Translations under genes and position numbers: made by a program
Notes under the pieces: generated by a model
Databases searched by the model: none
Seen by the model: only the letters and a program-made list of their open reading frames with translations
What the model was told of the DNA's origin: nothing
In this document: positions 7,447 through 17,953 of the stretch, in pieces
Numbering within the stretch: the first letter of the stretch is position 1
How the letters are laid out: each line of letters starts with the position of its first letter
Source of the DNA: Chromobacterium piscinae
GTDB lineage: Bacteria; Pseudomonadota; Gammaproteobacteria; Burkholderiales; Chromobacteriaceae
Direction of reading: 5' to 3'
Assembly (NCBI RefSeq): GCF_021129175.1
Contig: NZ_JAJOHV010000020.1
Coordinates: 174,239-238,238, forward strand
Length of the DNA stretch: 64,000 nt

Positions 7447-10400
7447 TTACTGAAAGTTAATTGCGGAGAATCCTGCACCACTAGATTTTGTTATTTTCAC
7501 CTGCACAGCGATTCTTTCTTTCATGGCATCTACATGACTAATAACACCAATCATCTTCCCTGAAGAGTTAACTATGTCCAGCGCATCAAGTGCGATTTCC
7601 AAAGTCTCGGCATCAAGCGTGCCAAAACCCTCATCCAAAAACAGCGAATCAATCGATGTCTTATGACTCACCAAATCAGACAGCGCCAAAGCCAGCGCCA
7701 AGCTGACCAAGAAGCTCTCTCCGCCAGACAATGTTCGGGTGTCACGGGTGACGTCGGCTTGCCAGGTATCCACAATTTCCAGTTCCAACTCACCGCTGCT
7801 CTTGCGCTGCAAGAGATAGCGGCCGTGCAGCCGCTCCAGATGACGGTTGGCCAGATGCATCAGGTGGTCAAGCGTCAGCCCTTGGGCAAACTTGCGGTAT
7901 TTGTCGCCCTCTTTCGAGCCGATCAGACTATTGAGCCTTTGCCAGATGTCTACGTCGGCGGCCTGTTGCTCGATCTGCTGGAATAGCGCTTGCTGGTTTT
8001 CGCGGCGCTGCGCGTCGTCCCGCAGCAAGGCATGCAGAGCGCCCTGTTCGCTGGACAGGGTTTGTCGCTGCCCGTCTTGCGCCGCCAGCGCCTCATCCAG
8101 CTCGCTTAGGCTCAGCGGTGTGCGATTTTGCTGCTGTAGCGCATGTAGGCTGGCATCTGCGCTTTGGCGTACTGCCGCGCTGCGTTCCAGCGCTGCAGTC
8201 AGCTGTTGCTGCCGGCTGCGCAGACGCAGGCGTTCTTCGGCGGGCAGCTGTGCCAGCAGGAAAGCATCTGTATCGGCGAAGGGGCTGGTTTGCAGCGTGG
8301 CCGACCAAGCAGCCTCCGCCTCGCCGCACTGCTGATGCAGCAAGGCCAGGTCCGCGCTTAACTGGCTTTGCTGGCCCTGCAGCTTGGCGACTTGCGCAGT
8401 CAGCGCCTCTATCTCTTCGGCGCAGCGGACAAGGGATGGCTCGTCGATCTCAGGTTTGGCTTGGCCGCTTGGCGCTTCGGCATTCTGTTTACGCCAGCGG
8501 CTCTGCCAGCCTTCAGCAAGCTGGGCTGCTTGCTCATGGCGGCTTTGCAGCTGGAGCAGCTCAGCCTGCTGCAATTGCTGTGCACGCTGCCTGGTTTGCC
8601 ATGCCTGCCAGTCCTGCTGACGATCGACCAGCCATTGCGCCATGTCGTCCGCCACGGCAAAGCCGCTGCCAGCGATGGCTTCTTGCAGTTGCTCGCGGGC
8701 TTGCTGCGCTGCCCGGCTTGCCTGCCCTTGTTGTGCGGTCAGCGCCTTCATATCTTGCATGGCATGCAAAGTGGCCTGCTGTAGCAGCTCATACTGCTTT
8801 CCTACCTCCTGCAACATCTGGACACTATGGTGAACTTGCTGCTGGGCAACAGCCAACTTCTGTTCTGCTTGCTCCGCTTGCGCCAACTGGGCTTTCAATT
8901 CGGCTTCGTGCTGTACTGCCTTGGCCAGCCCTTGCTGCAGTTTGTCTTCCTGCGGCCAGTCGTTGTCGCCTAGCCCAAGCGGCGTAGCCTGGTCGCGCCA
9001 AGCAGTTGCGGCCTGCAGTTGTGCCTGCTCCAACGACTGCACTGCTTCCTGCTGCTGTTGCAAACGGCCTTCCAGCTTGGCCAGCTCGCCTTTGGCAGCA
9101 TTGCCTTGCTCTTCCAGCTGCGTGAGTGCGGCCTCTTTTTCCTGCAGTGCACGCTCGGTATCGGACACGTTCAGCTGTTGGTAGGTTTGGATGCCAGGGT
9201 GTTCGTGCGAGCCGCACAAGGGGCAGGCCTCGCCCGGCTGCAGCGCGGCACGGTGTGCTTCCAGGCTCTGGATGCGTTGCTCCTGCGCCAGCAACTTGCG
9301 TTTGTCGTCTACCTGTTCTTTCATCTGGCGGTAATCGCGGCGCAGCGTGTCGAGCAGTGTCTGCTGCGCAGCCAGTTGCTGCTGAGTCTCAGTGATCGCG
9401 GCTTGCTGCTGTGCTTGCTGGTTGGCGTGTTGACGCTGCTGTGCGGCCAACTGCAGCAGCTGTCGCCAAGACTGCACCTGTTGCTGTGCGCCCATCCAGC
9501 TGGTGCGCAGCTCGGCAAGTGTTTGGCCGTGGCAAATGTTGGCCACAACCTGTTCAGCGGCTTGGGCGACAAGCAGTTTTTGCTCGTGCTCCTTTTGGGC
9601 TGCATTCAGCAGTGTTTTCTGTTCGCCCAGGCTGAGTTCGGTCGCTTCCAGTTCGCGCTGCTGTGCCTGTAACTGGTTATGCAACTGCTGTACGGCGTGC
9701 TGAGCCTGCTGAATCTGGCTGAATTGGCTCTGCCAACCGCTGAGCTGTTCGCCTAGTACTGCAAAATGGCCATGTTCTGCCAGCCAGGTTTGCAAGGCCT
9801 GCAATTCGTCATGTGCGGCTGTGTACTGCTGCCTGGCGTGATCAGCCAGCCCAGTTGCGATGGTGTTGGCCTGCCAGTGGGCGATAACGGTCTGTTGCTG
9901 GCTATCAGTCAGTGTGGCCTGCACTTTGTCCAGCGCACTTCGGGTCTGATCCCGTCTTGCCTGCGCGTCTTGCCAAGCCTGATAGACGGGGCGCATCGCC
10001 TCGGCAGGCTCGCTCTGTTGCAGGCGTTGCAATTCGGGTTCAGCTTCATCCAGTGCCATCCGGGCCGCCTGTTCGCCCTCTCGTGCCAGTGCAGCTGCCT
10101 GTTCTGCCTGAATCAGCTCATGACGCCACTGGCGCAAGGCTTGCGTCTGCGTTTGCTGACTCTGCAGCTCGACCAACTGCTGAGTCAGCGTGTCGATTTG
10201 CTGCAGCATGGATTGCCGCCGCTCTTCCGGCAGCAGTTCCACACCATCCGCCCGGGCTTTCAACTGGTCCAGCGCCTGCTTGGCGTCGCGGGCCTGCTCG
10301 AATACGCGTTGGGAGATCTGGCCATAGATATCTGTGCCGGTCAGCTCTTCCAGCAATTCGGCACGTTCATTGGCGCTGGCATTGAGGAAGGCAGCAAAGC

Positions 10401-10866
10401 CGCCTTGCGCCAGCATCATGGACTTGGTGAAACGGGCAAAATCCAGGCCGGTAATTGCCTCAATACGCTTCAGTTTGTCGTTGATCTGGCTTGTCAGGAT
10501 GTTGCCGGCACTATCGGCCAGTTCGACCTTGGGTGCCTGTAAAGCACCATCGGCCTTGTCGCGGGCTCGACGCTGGCTCCAGAACGCGCGGTATACCTGC
10601 CCCTTTACCTCGAATTCCACCTCGGCCAAGCAGTCCGCCGTGTGGCGGGTCATGATCTCGTTGGAGGAGGCAGAGATGGTCTTGAGACGAGGCGTTTCGT
10701 GGTACAGCGCGAGACAGATAGCGTCCAGCAGCGTGGACTTACCAGCCCCGGTAGGCCCGGTAATGGCAAACAGTCCGTTGTCCTTGAACGGTGGCTGAGT
10801 GAAGTCGATTTTCCACTCGCCCTTGAGCGAGTTGAGATTCTTCAGGCGCAGGGTCAGGATCTTCAT
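7447..10866 (-). CDS. sbcC: SbcC-type exonuclease subunit (Rad50-like ATPase)
   Basis: 1139 residues. N-terminal ATPase half with [13 protein letters not shown] (Walker A). Two very long Gln/Ala/Leu-rich coiled coils are separated by the zinc hook [14 protein letters not shown]. The C-terminal half carries [15 protein letters not shown] (signature) and [11 protein letters not shown] (Walker B). With SbcD it forms the SbcCD (Mre11-Rad50-type) nuclease that opens hairpins and processes DNA ends. The start overlaps the sbcD stop as ATGA, so translation is coupled. This copy lies inside the Tn7-like element, so it is probably an accessory copy; whether a chromosomal sbcCD also exists cannot be seen here. 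Confidence 0.92.
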   Translation of the reverse strand: MKILTLRLKNLNSLKGEWKIDFTQPPFKDNGLFAITGPTGAGKSTLLDAICLALYHETPRLKTISASSNEIMTRHTADCLAEVEFEVKGQVYRAFWSQRRARDKADGALQAPKVELADSAGNILTSQINDKLKRIEAITGLDFARFTKSMMLAQGGFAAFLNASANERAELLEELTGTDIYGQISQRVFEQARDAKQALDQLKARADGVELLPEERRQSMLQQIDTLTQQLVELQSQQTQTQALRQWRHELIQAEQAAALAREGEQAARMALDEAEPELQRLQQSEPAEAMRPVYQAWQDAQARRDQTRSALDKVQATLTDSQQQTVIAHWQANTIATGLADHARQQYTAAHDELQALQTWLAEHGHFAVLGEQLSGWQSQFSQIQQAQHAVQQLHNQLQAQQRELEATELSLGEQKTLLNAAQKEHEQKLLVAQAAEQVVANICHGQTLAELRTSWMGAQQQVQSWRQLLQLAAQQRQHANQQAQQQAAITETQQQLAAQQTLLDTLRRDYRQMKEQVDDKRKLLAQEQRIQSLEAHRAALQPGEACPLCGSHEHPGIQTYQQLNVSDTERALQEKEAALTQLEEQGNAAKGELAKLEGRLQQQQEAVQSLEQAQLQAATAWRDQATPLGLGDNDWPQEDKLQQGLAKAVQHEAELKAQLAQAEQAEQKLAVAQQQVHHSVQMLQEVGKQYELLQQATLHAMQDMKALTAQQGQASRAAQQAREQLQEAIAGSGFAVADDMAQWLVDRQQDWQAWQTRQRAQQLQQAELLQLQSRHEQAAQLAEGWQSRWRKQNAEAPSGQAKPEIDEPSLVRCAEEIEALTAQVAKLQGQQSQLSADLALLHQQCGEAEAAWSATLQTSPFADTDAFLLAQLPAEERLRLRSRQQQLTAALERSAAVRQSADASLHALQQQNRTPLSLSELDEALAAQDGQRQTLSSEQGALHALLRDDAQRRENQQALFQQIEQQAADVDIWQRLNSLIGSKEGDKYRKFAQGLTLDHLMHLANRHLERLHGRYLLQRKSSGELELEIVDTWQADVTRDTRTLSGGESFLVSLALALALSDLVSHKTSIDSLFLDEGFGTLDAETLEIALDALDIVNSSGKMIGVISHVDAMKERIAVQVKITKSSGAGFSAINFQ

Positions 10867-12083
10867 GCTGTTCCCTCCTGCAAGCTGGTCACAATGCTGC
10901 GGTAGCGTGTTTCCAGCTGTCCCCGCAACGCTTCATCCAGCTCCTCCTGTTCCAGCCGCTTGTTGAACACGTCGAATGGCGTCAACTCATCTAGCGTCTC
11001 TTTGGCGGCGGCTTGCAGGGCGGCCACCGCATTGCCGCGATCCCGGCGCAAGCGCAGCAACTCCACCGGCAAGCCTTCGGTCATGCTCTGGATTCGAGTT
11101 TGCAGATCCGACAGATAGTCGTCCCCTTTCACCATCACTTCCAGCCAGACCGGCTGCTCGGCACGGCCCTGCTGGGCCGCCTCCTGGATTGCAGCTTCCA
11201 GTTCTTTAAGGTCACCCTTGATCGAGACCAATTGCTGGAAACGCGGAACCGGTAGCGCCGTCACCCCCATTAGGCCGATATCGTCCACGTCCACCAACAA
11301 CACTTCCTTTTGTTGGCTGGCTTCGTCAAAGCCTAAGGGGATGGGTGAACCGCTGTAGCGGATGTGATCCAGCCCGCCTACCTTTTGTGGCCGGTGGATA
11401 TGGCCGAGTGCGATGTAATCGGCCGGAGGGAAAGCGGTGGTCGGGAAAGCCTCTAGGGCACCGACATAGATCTCGCGCACTGACTCGCTGGCGCTGGCGC
11501 CCACAGTCGTCAGGTGCCCGGTAGCGATGATGGGCAATGGCAGGCGTAGCGTGTCGCGCTTGGCGCAGGCCCGTTGGTACACGGCCTGGTAGTGCTGATG
11601 GATAGCTTCCTGCAGCGAAAGCTGCTTTTCTTCCGCGCTCTGCCCGGCTTGGCTTTGAAGCACGTCGCGCGGGCGAATAAACGGTATCGCACAGACGATG
11701 GCCCCAGGACTGCCATCACGTTTGTTCAGCACCAGCACCTGGTTATCAAGGTTTTCTTCGACCGCGGGGATGACGGTGGTACTGAGATAGGACAGCAAAG
11801 GCCGGCTCTCACCCAGGGTAGCGACCGAATCGTGGTTACCGCCCAGCATGAGCAAGGAGGTACCGGTGTTGTGTAGCTCGACTACCAGCTGGTTATACAG
11901 CTCACGCGCATAGCTGGGCGGCGCGCCGGTATCGAAGATGTCGCCGGCGATGATCACGGCGTCGACGGCATGGTCACGGACTTGCTGGATCAGCCAGTCG
12001 ATGAAGGCTTGGTGCTCAGCTTGGCGGGTCTTGCCCATGAAGTGCTGACCAAGGTGCCAGTCGGAGGTATGGAGAATGCGCAT
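10863..12083 (-). CDS. sbcD: SbcD-type nuclease subunit (Mre11-like phosphoesterase)
   Basis: 406 residues. Calcineurin-like metallophosphoesterase motifs appear in order: [13 protein letters not shown] (D-x-H), [14 protein letters not shown] (GD-x-x-D), LMLGGNHDS (GNH[DE]), IIATGHLTT and [11 protein letters not shown] (GH-x-H). The ~100 C-terminal residues fit the SbcD capping domain. First gene of the sbcD-sbcC-OLD operon. The promoter should lie in 12084-12257, next to the boundary of the nested composite element. Confidence 0.93.
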   Translation of the reverse strand: MRILHTSDWHLGQHFMGKTRQAEHQAFIDWLIQQVRDHAVDAVIIAGDIFDTGAPPSYARELYNQLVVELHNTGTSLLMLGGNHDSVATLGESRPLLSYLSTTVIPAVEENLDNQVLVLNKRDGSPGAIVCAIPFIRPRDVLQSQAGQSAEEKQLSLQEAIHQHYQAVYQRACAKRDTLRLPLPIIATGHLTTVGASASESVREIYVGALEAFPTTAFPPADYIALGHIHRPQKVGGLDHIRYSGSPIPLGFDEASQQKEVLLVDVDDIGLMGVTALPVPRFQQLVSIKGDLKELEAAIQEAAQQGRAEQPVWLEVMVKGDDYLSDLQTRIQSMTEGLPVELLRLRRDRGNAVAALQAAAKETLDELTPFDVFNKRLEQEELDEALRGQLETRYRSIVTSLQEGTA

Positions 12084-12257
12084 CGGGATATAGGCAAATT
12101 AGACGTTGAGGACATTCTAACAACCCTGACGTGCCAACAGCATAACTGTTCTCCGATCTCAACAACATGATCTTTGTCATGCATTCTGGATTATCTACGC
12201 CACCCTCCCCATCATTTAGCTGGCTAAACGCTTAGCAGTCCCGGGTTGGTCGTTGCT

Positions 12258-12589
12258 GAGGGGCGGCAAGGAAACGAACGAAAAACAGCTGAAATTAACT
12301 TAATTGCATGTTTTGCAAGGAGATTTCAACATCGCACAACCCGATCTCCGGCTCAACGTTTTTGGACTGCATCACAGTGGTGTTGCCGTACTGCTATGAA
12401 AGGGCGATGTACTATAAAACCCGCGCCGAACAAGGCTTTTCAGGCATAAGGCGTGATAACTCGTGATTATCCCGCCTGATAAATCCCGGCAAACGACCGG
12501 AATCGAGCTGCTGAAACGGTATGTAATTACATGGTACGTATCACGGTACGATTGCAACGGCTGTTTTTCGTGAATCCCTGCCAACCCTC
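12258..12589 (+). repeat. 332-bp MITE/IS-remnant, left copy
   Basis: Near-identical to the reverse complement of 17954-18285. The unit has its own imperfect terminal inverted repeats of ~30 bp: one end begins GAGGGGCGGCAAGGAAACGA, the other GAGGGTTGGCAGGGATTCAC, and both run into ACGAAAAACAGC. No coding region of useful length is present, so it looks like a non-autonomous element or an IS that has lost its transposase gene. Its inner end cuts directly into the IS21-type gene remnant. Confidence 0.85.
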
Positions 12590-13437
12590 GACCTGATTCT
12601 CCACTTGCCCTTTCTCCCAGCCCGAAGCCGGCGTGCAGGCCACCGGCTCGAACAGGTAGTGATTGGCCAAAGCCAGGTGGCGACTGTTGAAGCGGCGGGA
12701 CTTGCCGGTAAAGATGGCGTCCACCACCGTCTTAAGGTTGTCGTAGATCATCTTGCGCGGAGTGCCGCCAAAGAAGGCGAAAACCTGGACGTGGGCATCC
12801 AGCACCATTTCCTGGGTTTCGCGCGGATAGGCGATGACGAAAGGCTGGCGGCTATAGGCCAGCCGGAAGTGCGCCAGCTTGATGGTCTGGGTGATGCCGC
12901 CGAGTACCACCTGTTCGTAGCTCCAGTCGAATTGGCAGACCTCGCCGGGCGCGAAGAGCAGCGGGACGAAGGCCTGCTTCGGCGTGAGGGTGCCGGGCTT
13001 GGAGGCCTTCCTGGCTTTGACGTGGCGTTGAATGCTGTCGTAGGCACCGGCATAGCCTTCGGCCTGCAGGCATTCGAGCAGGCGACGGGCGGTACGCCGC
13101 TGTGCCTTGGGCAGATGGCTATCGCGCTCAAGCCATTGGGTCAATGTTTCGATGAAGGCGCCGAGTCGTGGATGGCGCGGCTGACGCTGATATTGCGGAG
13201 CGTCGGTGGTCTTGAGGTATTTCTTGACGGTGTTGCGGGAGAGGTTGAGGGAGTGGGCAACGGCGCTGATGCTCTCGTTGCCACCAGGTGACGGCGTCGG
13301 ATCTTGCCGATGGTTTCCATGCAAATCACTCCAGGTTTGCCCTCGCCAAAAAGGCGAAGTGTGGCACATGCCCGGGGTGGTCAAAATTGGATGCTGTTTA
13401 CCCCGGGAACCTGGTCACTTTTGCACGCTGTTTAACA
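12590..13437 (-). pseudogene. IS21-family istA transposase, frameshifted and 3'-truncated
   Basis: The IS21 end is recognisable at 13437 reading inward (TGTTAAACAGCGTGCAAAAG), with the start METIGKIRRRHLV at 13320. A frameshift near 13280 moves the reading frame to NESISAVAHSLNLSRNTVKK, the usual next segment of IstA. The core DDE region is present (EVCQFDWSYEQVVL, then PRKMIYDNLKT), and the frame is cut off after GQVENQV where the 332-bp repeat begins. No istB follows. It is not functional as read. Confidence 0.85.
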
Positions 13438-13508
13438 GACCTTACTCCCCTAAGGTACTTGCAGTCGCAGTATCGGCGAGTCAAATTGGGTACGAGCTCG
13501 GTCTCCCC

Positions 13509-14537
13509 TTACAGGTCAGCTGCTGCGCGACGAGAATAATCGTCGATGACGGTGAGCAGGCTCGGCCAACCTCGCCCCTCGTCGCTGAACACTTCCCCGT
13601 GCTCTTCCATAATAACGAAACTCCTTCCTTGATCTCGGATGCTCTGAGAGACCGCGTGCCCAAGCCGCTGATCCCCATATGGCAGGACAGGTACTGTTAC
13701 GTGATCTCGATAGCGCGGATTCCGAGTGAAGAGTCGACTCGCATGAGTATGCAGTAGGCACGACACAGCCGGGCAGGAGGCAAAGATCACAGCTGCTTCG
13801 ACTGCATCTGACGAGGGAAGAAACTCGCCGGAGTATGTTATCTCGTTACGATCAGGGTCGAAATGCGTGACCTTCGATACGCGGCGAAGATCAAGATTAG
13901 CCTTATTGGTCTTGGTAGCTGTGATCAAAAATCCATCATTGGTTCGGATCGCGAAATACCCATCACTTGGAGCGCGCAAGTACAAGTGGTGGCGGCGGTA
14001 CACCTCCGATGCGGAAAGGAAAAAGTCACGCGCATCTGAAGTGGAGCCGTCTAATACCGGCTCAACAGATAAACAGCGGGCCCGGTACTTTACGCGTACC
14101 GAGTCGCAGACTGCGTTCTCTACTAGCTTATGGACAGACACACACAGGCGACCAGCCGCGGATTTTTCGTCCGGTCGAATGAAGTTAATCCGACCTTTGT
14201 AGGCCGACTTGGATTGCTCAACCGCATCTTCGAATCCAAGCATTTCCATCTCATCCCTGTAGGAAAAGGCCAGACTAATCGTTGTGAATCTTTCTAGTGC
14301 GGTAGCTGCCGCCTGCACAAGATTCACCTGATAAGGCCCATTGCAGCGCCAGATCATGTGTTGAATGAGAACGCCCTTGGGTGCGCTTGAAGGAAGCTCT
14401 TCCTCCGGGACAAATTTGAATCCGAATATCACTCCCGCCCTGGCGATTGCGTCAGCTAGGGTGCCATTATCTGGCGTATTGTCTACCAATGTGACAAAAA
14501 CCTCCTCGCGTCTCAATGGACGCCGGTAATCAAACAT
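13509..14537 (-). CDS. Class II aldolase/adducin-like protein with an extra N-terminal domain
   Basis: Start chosen at MFDYRRPLRREEVF because GGGAG lies 8 nt upstream; the frame is open further back. About 342 residues. The C-terminal third has class II aldolase features: LLHTHASRLF (H-x-H metal pair), PVLPYGDQRLG, and VIMEEHGEVF with a third histidine. The N-terminal ~170 residues match no family I recognise. Last gene of the radical SAM operon, overlapping the methyltransferase by 8 nt. It could cleave or isomerise a sugar- or keto-type side chain, but its substrate is unknown. Confidence 0.7.
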   Translation of the reverse strand: MFDYRRPLRREEVFVTLVDNTPDNGTLADAIARAGVIFGFKFVPEEELPSSAPKGVLIQHMIWRCNGPYQVNLVQAAATALERFTTISLAFSYRDEMEMLGFEDAVEQSKSAYKGRINFIRPDEKSAAGRLCVSVHKLVENAVCDSVRVKYRARCLSVEPVLDGSTSDARDFFLSASEVYRRHHLYLRAPSDGYFAIRTNDGFLITATKTNKANLDLRRVSKVTHFDPDRNEITYSGEFLPSSDAVEAAVIFASCPAVSCLLHTHASRLFTRNPRYRDHVTVPVLPYGDQRLGHAVSQSIRDQGRSFVIMEEHGEVFSDEGRGWPSLLTVIDDYSRRAAADL

Positions 14538-15309
14538 CGTTTTGCTCCCGTATGACAAGAACTTCGGATCCCAAGAATGCTCCGGCCTCATCCGTTAGCA
14601 CCTCTACGCTTAAGTGAGGAGGTGTGACCCTTTTGATCGCACCAATCGAGTGGATCCATTCGGTGGACAGATAGTCTTGTATCGATATCACGCGATCACT
14701 TTGGCGACGCTCAATACGCACTACCATCTGCGCTAGCAAGTCTTCTCTGCCCCATTCGATCTTGTTATATGGCCAGATACAACAGATCTGCTCGGCCCCC
14801 ATGGCTACCTGTCGCTCGCGTATCTCCAGCTCCTCCAAACCATTAAGGAGCATGGGGAGATTGTGGAGCTCAAGCACTATGCATCCACCTGGCGCAAGTC
14901 GAGTCACCAAGGTTGCGAAGAAGTTAGGCAGTAAATCCGGCTCGATGTATCCCAGTGAGTATCGAAGGCCGAGTATGAGGTCATACTCGTCAGTTGGGTC
15001 CAATTCCCAGACCGCTTGCGGCAGCAGTCCCACTAAGTACCGGTCGATGACTCCAGATGAACTGGCAAGTCGCGCCATAGCAGGGGAGCTATCTATACAG
15101 GTCACCTTAGCCTGATGCGTCCGTGCAAAATGGATTCCGTGATAGGCAGGACCTGCAAACAGTTCGAGTACTCGTAGAGGCTTCTGTGATGTAATCAGAT
15201 CTCCCAAGAATTCGCATTGAAGAGAAAAATCTCTGTCTCGAGATAAAACTTCATATAGATGGGCATCGTTCTCATAAAAGGAGGCAATGTCTTTTCGGCA
15301 CTCAAGCAT
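14530..15309 (-). CDS. Class I SAM-dependent methyltransferase
   Basis: 259 residues. SAM-binding motif I is seen as LRVLELFAGPAYHGIHFA, motif II acidic end as VTCIDSSPAMARLA, and the motif IV region as DLILGLRYSLGYI. A C-terminal beta-rich part follows. Begins MLECRKDIASFYENDAHLYE. Overlaps both neighbours (8 nt each side), so translation is coupled across the operon. Probably a tailoring step on the operon's peptide or small-molecule product (inference from context). Confidence 0.8.
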   Translation of the reverse strand: MLECRKDIASFYENDAHLYEVLSRDRDFSLQCEFLGDLITSQKPLRVLELFAGPAYHGIHFARTHQAKVTCIDSSPAMARLASSSGVIDRYLVGLLPQAVWELDPTDEYDLILGLRYSLGYIEPDLLPNFFATLVTRLAPGGCIVLELHNLPMLLNGLEELEIRERQVAMGAEQICCIWPYNKIEWGREDLLAQMVVRIERRQSDRVISIQDYLSTEWIHSIGAIKRVTPPHLSVEVLTDEAGAFLGSEVLVIREQNDV

Positions 15310-16003
15310 CTAGATCTCCCATTGCCGGCATGTCAATCTCCTTAAGGCAGCATGCAGATGACACGCTTAGGATCAATCGGATAACAGCCCTGAAGTCTTC
15401 AATGGGAATACGTCTACTACCGTATCTCTCTAAGGCTGCATCTATCCCATCGCGCCATGGCACGTCAGATGCTATGCCTCCAGGTGATATGACAGTGACG
15501 GTCACTCCATCGGGCCGGAAGTACTGGCGAAACGAGTGCACCGCTCCCCGTAAACCGAACTTAGAGGCCGCATATGCCGCACGAGGACCAGTGGCATTCT
15601 CCAGTGCAGCAGTGGAAGCAATAGCAACGACCTTACCGCGTGATTTACGCAAGTTTGGAGCCAAGGATTTCACCGAAGCCACGAACGCAGATGTATTGAT
15701 CGCCAGGACCCGATAGATCTCTTCATCCGAAGCAGTCGCGATATCAGGATTTGTTTCCCAAGTACCTGTACAAAACAGCAGCAGATCAACACCTTCTTCT
15801 CCAATACAGGACGTGATCGCAGCGACTTCGGAAGGGTTGGCCAAATCGCAAGGGATCCAAATGCGGTCGACCCCATCTTGCAGATGCAATGCTGTTGGCT
15901 CAGATCTGTTCACCAGCCAGACACGATCACCGGCTATCGGCAGCCCCTCAGCGAGTCCCGCACCTAGGCCAGAGCTTGCCCCCAGAATGACCATCCTCAT
16001 CAC
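15302..16003 (-). CDS. Short-chain dehydrogenase/reductase
   Basis: 233 residues. Rossmann NAD(P) motif VILGASSGLGAGLAEGL at the N-terminus; the catalytic region has AIASTAALE and YAASKFGLRG (Y-x-x-x-K); LLFCTGTWE stands where NNAG is usual. The post-catalytic VISPGGIASD fits the family. The start overlaps the radical SAM stop as ATGA. Presumed redox tailoring enzyme of the same pathway. Confidence 0.85.
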   Translation of the reverse strand: MMRMVILGASSGLGAGLAEGLPIAGDRVWLVNRSEPTALHLQDGVDRIWIPCDLANPSEVAAITSCIGEEGVDLLLFCTGTWETNPDIATASDEEIYRVLAINTSAFVASVKSLAPNLRKSRGKVVAIASTAALENATGPRAAYAASKFGLRGAVHSFRQYFRPDGVTVTVISPGGIASDVPWRDGIDAALERYGSRRIPIEDFRAVIRLILSVSSACCLKEIDMPAMGDLDA

Positions 16004-17577
16004 TTTGCCTCTGCTACAACTCCACCCGGAATCACAGAGTCCCAGCCGTGATCTTCCAGTGCGATGGTTAGGCCACCACGGGCGATATGGACAGCATGGT
16101 CAGGATAGGTCATGGTCTCTCGGAACCGCTCTGGCAGCATAGCGTAGGTTGCCATGACCTTTTCGTAGACCCAATTAATTGATGAGCTCAAGCGGTTTAT
16201 CTGCATGTTGCCCTGCTCAAATTGGGATAGTGCATACTCAAGTATCTCGACCCCAAGTGGCCAAAGTATATTGAACCATTTGTCCATTGCGACTACATCT
16301 CCCTCACTAGAGCACTCTCGGGCTTCATTGAGCTCTGCGATTTTCGTTGCAATCTCATAGAACCCGAGTCGGCAAACCTCAATTAGTGGTTCAAGCTGCG
16401 GGTCGAAGGTAACGCCTAAGTGATTGGGCTGTCCCCTCTTGTATACCATCCAGCGCAGATACGTCTGTTCGCTAAGAGGACGAAGCAGTTCATCCCGCCA
16501 GCTTGACTCGAAACTGAAGAGGAAATTCGGTATCCCGAGCATTTTGGTGTTGCCTCGGGCCAGCCGTTTCAGACGCTTTAAGTTCTCTCGGAGCGTGTCA
16601 ACCGTCGTGGAGCGGTTGAACAACATGAAGCTCAAGTTCACCAGTATCCCATGGCTGGTGAGGCGTTCCACGCAAGCCACAACGTCGTCGGCACGCACTC
16701 CCTTTTTTAGCGCCCGCAGATCTACGTCCGCCAAAGACTCGACACCAATAAACACATATACGAGACCGGCCCGTTGCAGCAGATTGAGATCCCCAAACTT
16801 CGAAATCGTGTCCGCCCTTGCGAAAATACCGAATTTGACGGTTGGTACTCGCCTAGCAAGTTCGTTCAGCAGCGTAATAGTCCTCTGCCGATCGTTTTCT
16901 AGCGCACCAAAGAATTCAGAATCGTGAAAGAGGATATTCGTAATCCCGATAGACTCGTACATCATCAAATCATGCAGAATGTCAGAAACGGTACGCAGCG
17001 ACCATCTAGAGGGATAATTCTCGCCCGCGTTGATGAAACAAAAGCCGCACTTGAAGTGGCATCCGCGAGATGATTCGAGAGAAGCGCGACGTCTAGCGTA
17101 CTGATGCGGAGCCAGCGGAATCGTCGGCAGATACGGTAGCGCCCTCAGCCCGGATGTAAACGACGGACCATCAGTGCTAACGCCCAATGCATTTGCAAGC
17201 ATCCTCTCGTCGTGCTGAACCAGTCGGACATTCGACGACCAGTCGTAGAAAGCATGTAAGCGCGCAGTCTGACCATAGAGCAGGATGGGCGTGTCCGTTT
17301 CAACAGCCAGGGATGCAGCAAGCCGTCGAGCGTAATGCACATTCGATCCGGTCTCCCGCACACTAAGTACATAAGCGGACACATGAGGATCGATCAGCGC
17401 GTTGAAGTTGCATCGACGGTCTAGATGGAAGTCGTGTACGTCATACTCTCGAACCCCCACTGCATCCAGATAGCCAAGCGCATACGTGATGATCGCGTCC
17501 TCACGTACATCGGCCATGCTGTAAGACGACGTATGAGGGGCGCGGATGAATCGCAAGTGCATTCTAGCGGCAGTCAT
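16000..17577 (-). CDS. Radical SAM enzyme with N-terminal cobalamin-binding-like domain
   Basis: 525 residues. The N-terminal ~125 residues look like a B12-binding-type Rossmann domain (VSAYVLSVRETGSNVH, then TDTPILLYGQ). The radical SAM core starts at SRGCHFKCGFCF (C-x3-C-x2-C for the 4Fe-4S cluster), followed by ITNILFHDSEFFG and GLVYVFIGVESLADVDLRAL. A ~170-residue C-terminal extension follows. B12-type radical SAM enzymes often methylate unactivated carbons or rearrange substrates, including in RiPP pathways. The gene starts with an ATGA overlap to a 71-residue peptide gene, the typical arrangement for a precursor and its modifying enzyme. Function is inferred. Confidence 0.85.
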   Translation of the reverse strand: MTAARMHLRFIRAPHTSSYSMADVREDAIITYALGYLDAVGVREYDVHDFHLDRRCNFNALIDPHVSAYVLSVRETGSNVHYARRLAASLAVETDTPILLYGQTARLHAFYDWSSNVRLVQHDERMLANALGVSTDGPSFTSGLRALPYLPTIPLAPHQYARRRASLESSRGCHFKCGFCFINAGENYPSRWSLRTVSDILHDLMMYESIGITNILFHDSEFFGALENDRQRTITLLNELARRVPTVKFGIFARADTISKFGDLNLLQRAGLVYVFIGVESLADVDLRALKKGVRADDVVACVERLTSHGILVNLSFMLFNRSTTVDTLRENLKRLKRLARGNTKMLGIPNFLFSFESSWRDELLRPLSEQTYLRWMVYKRGQPNHLGVTFDPQLEPLIEVCRLGFYEIATKIAELNEARECSSEGDVVAMDKWFNILWPLGVEILEYALSQFEQGNMQINRLSSSINWVYEKVMATYAMLPERFRETMTYPDHAVHIARGGLTIALEDHGWDSVIPGGVVAEAK

Positions 17578-17789
17578 GGGCCAACAACGTCGCCAATGAA
17601 GAGAGAGCGAGTATTGGCGTCAGCACCTGCTGCGGAACTCTGCTGAACTTGAATATGAATGCCCGTTGCACCTGATTCCGCCATAACTTTGGCGATCACT
17701 TTCTGTAGGGCCGCATAGGTCGCGGGTGACACAGAGGCGAGCGAACCTCCGTCCAGTGCTAGTGTGTAGGGGCTCTTCGCTTTAGGCAT
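17574..17789 (-). CDS. Candidate precursor peptide for the radical SAM cluster
   Basis: 71 residues with a good ribosome-binding site (AGGAGA, 6 nt before ATG). The N-terminal half (YTLALDGGSLASVSPATYAA, then LQKVIAKVMAE) can form a helix, as leader regions do. The C-terminal half is rich in S, A, G and Q (QQSSAAGADANTRSLF) and ends IGDVVGP. It contains no Cys, so it is not a sactipeptide or lanthipeptide core. Translationally coupled by ATGA to the radical SAM gene. It could instead be a small accessory protein. Confidence 0.6.
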   Translation of the reverse strand: MPKAKSPYTLALDGGSLASVSPATYAALQKVIAKVMAESGATGIHIQVQQSSAAGADANTRSLFIGDVVGP

Positions 17790-17953
17790 GGACTTCTCCT
17801 GTTGGGCTGCACATTATGTAAATCAACCTAGTACAAATGCAGGAGGCATACAAACCCTTTATCGGACTTTTTCGCCTTGACCACCACCCACCGTCGGCCT
17901 TCCGTCCATTTTTCGCTGAGCTGACTGGTCAGATATTTCAGGCGCCTCCCATT

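Noticed and set aside
7663..10542. Several plus-strand frames of 100-290 residues opposite sbcC
   Set aside because: All lie antisense to the sbcC coiled coils and show biased A/L/C/R composition typical of shadow frames.
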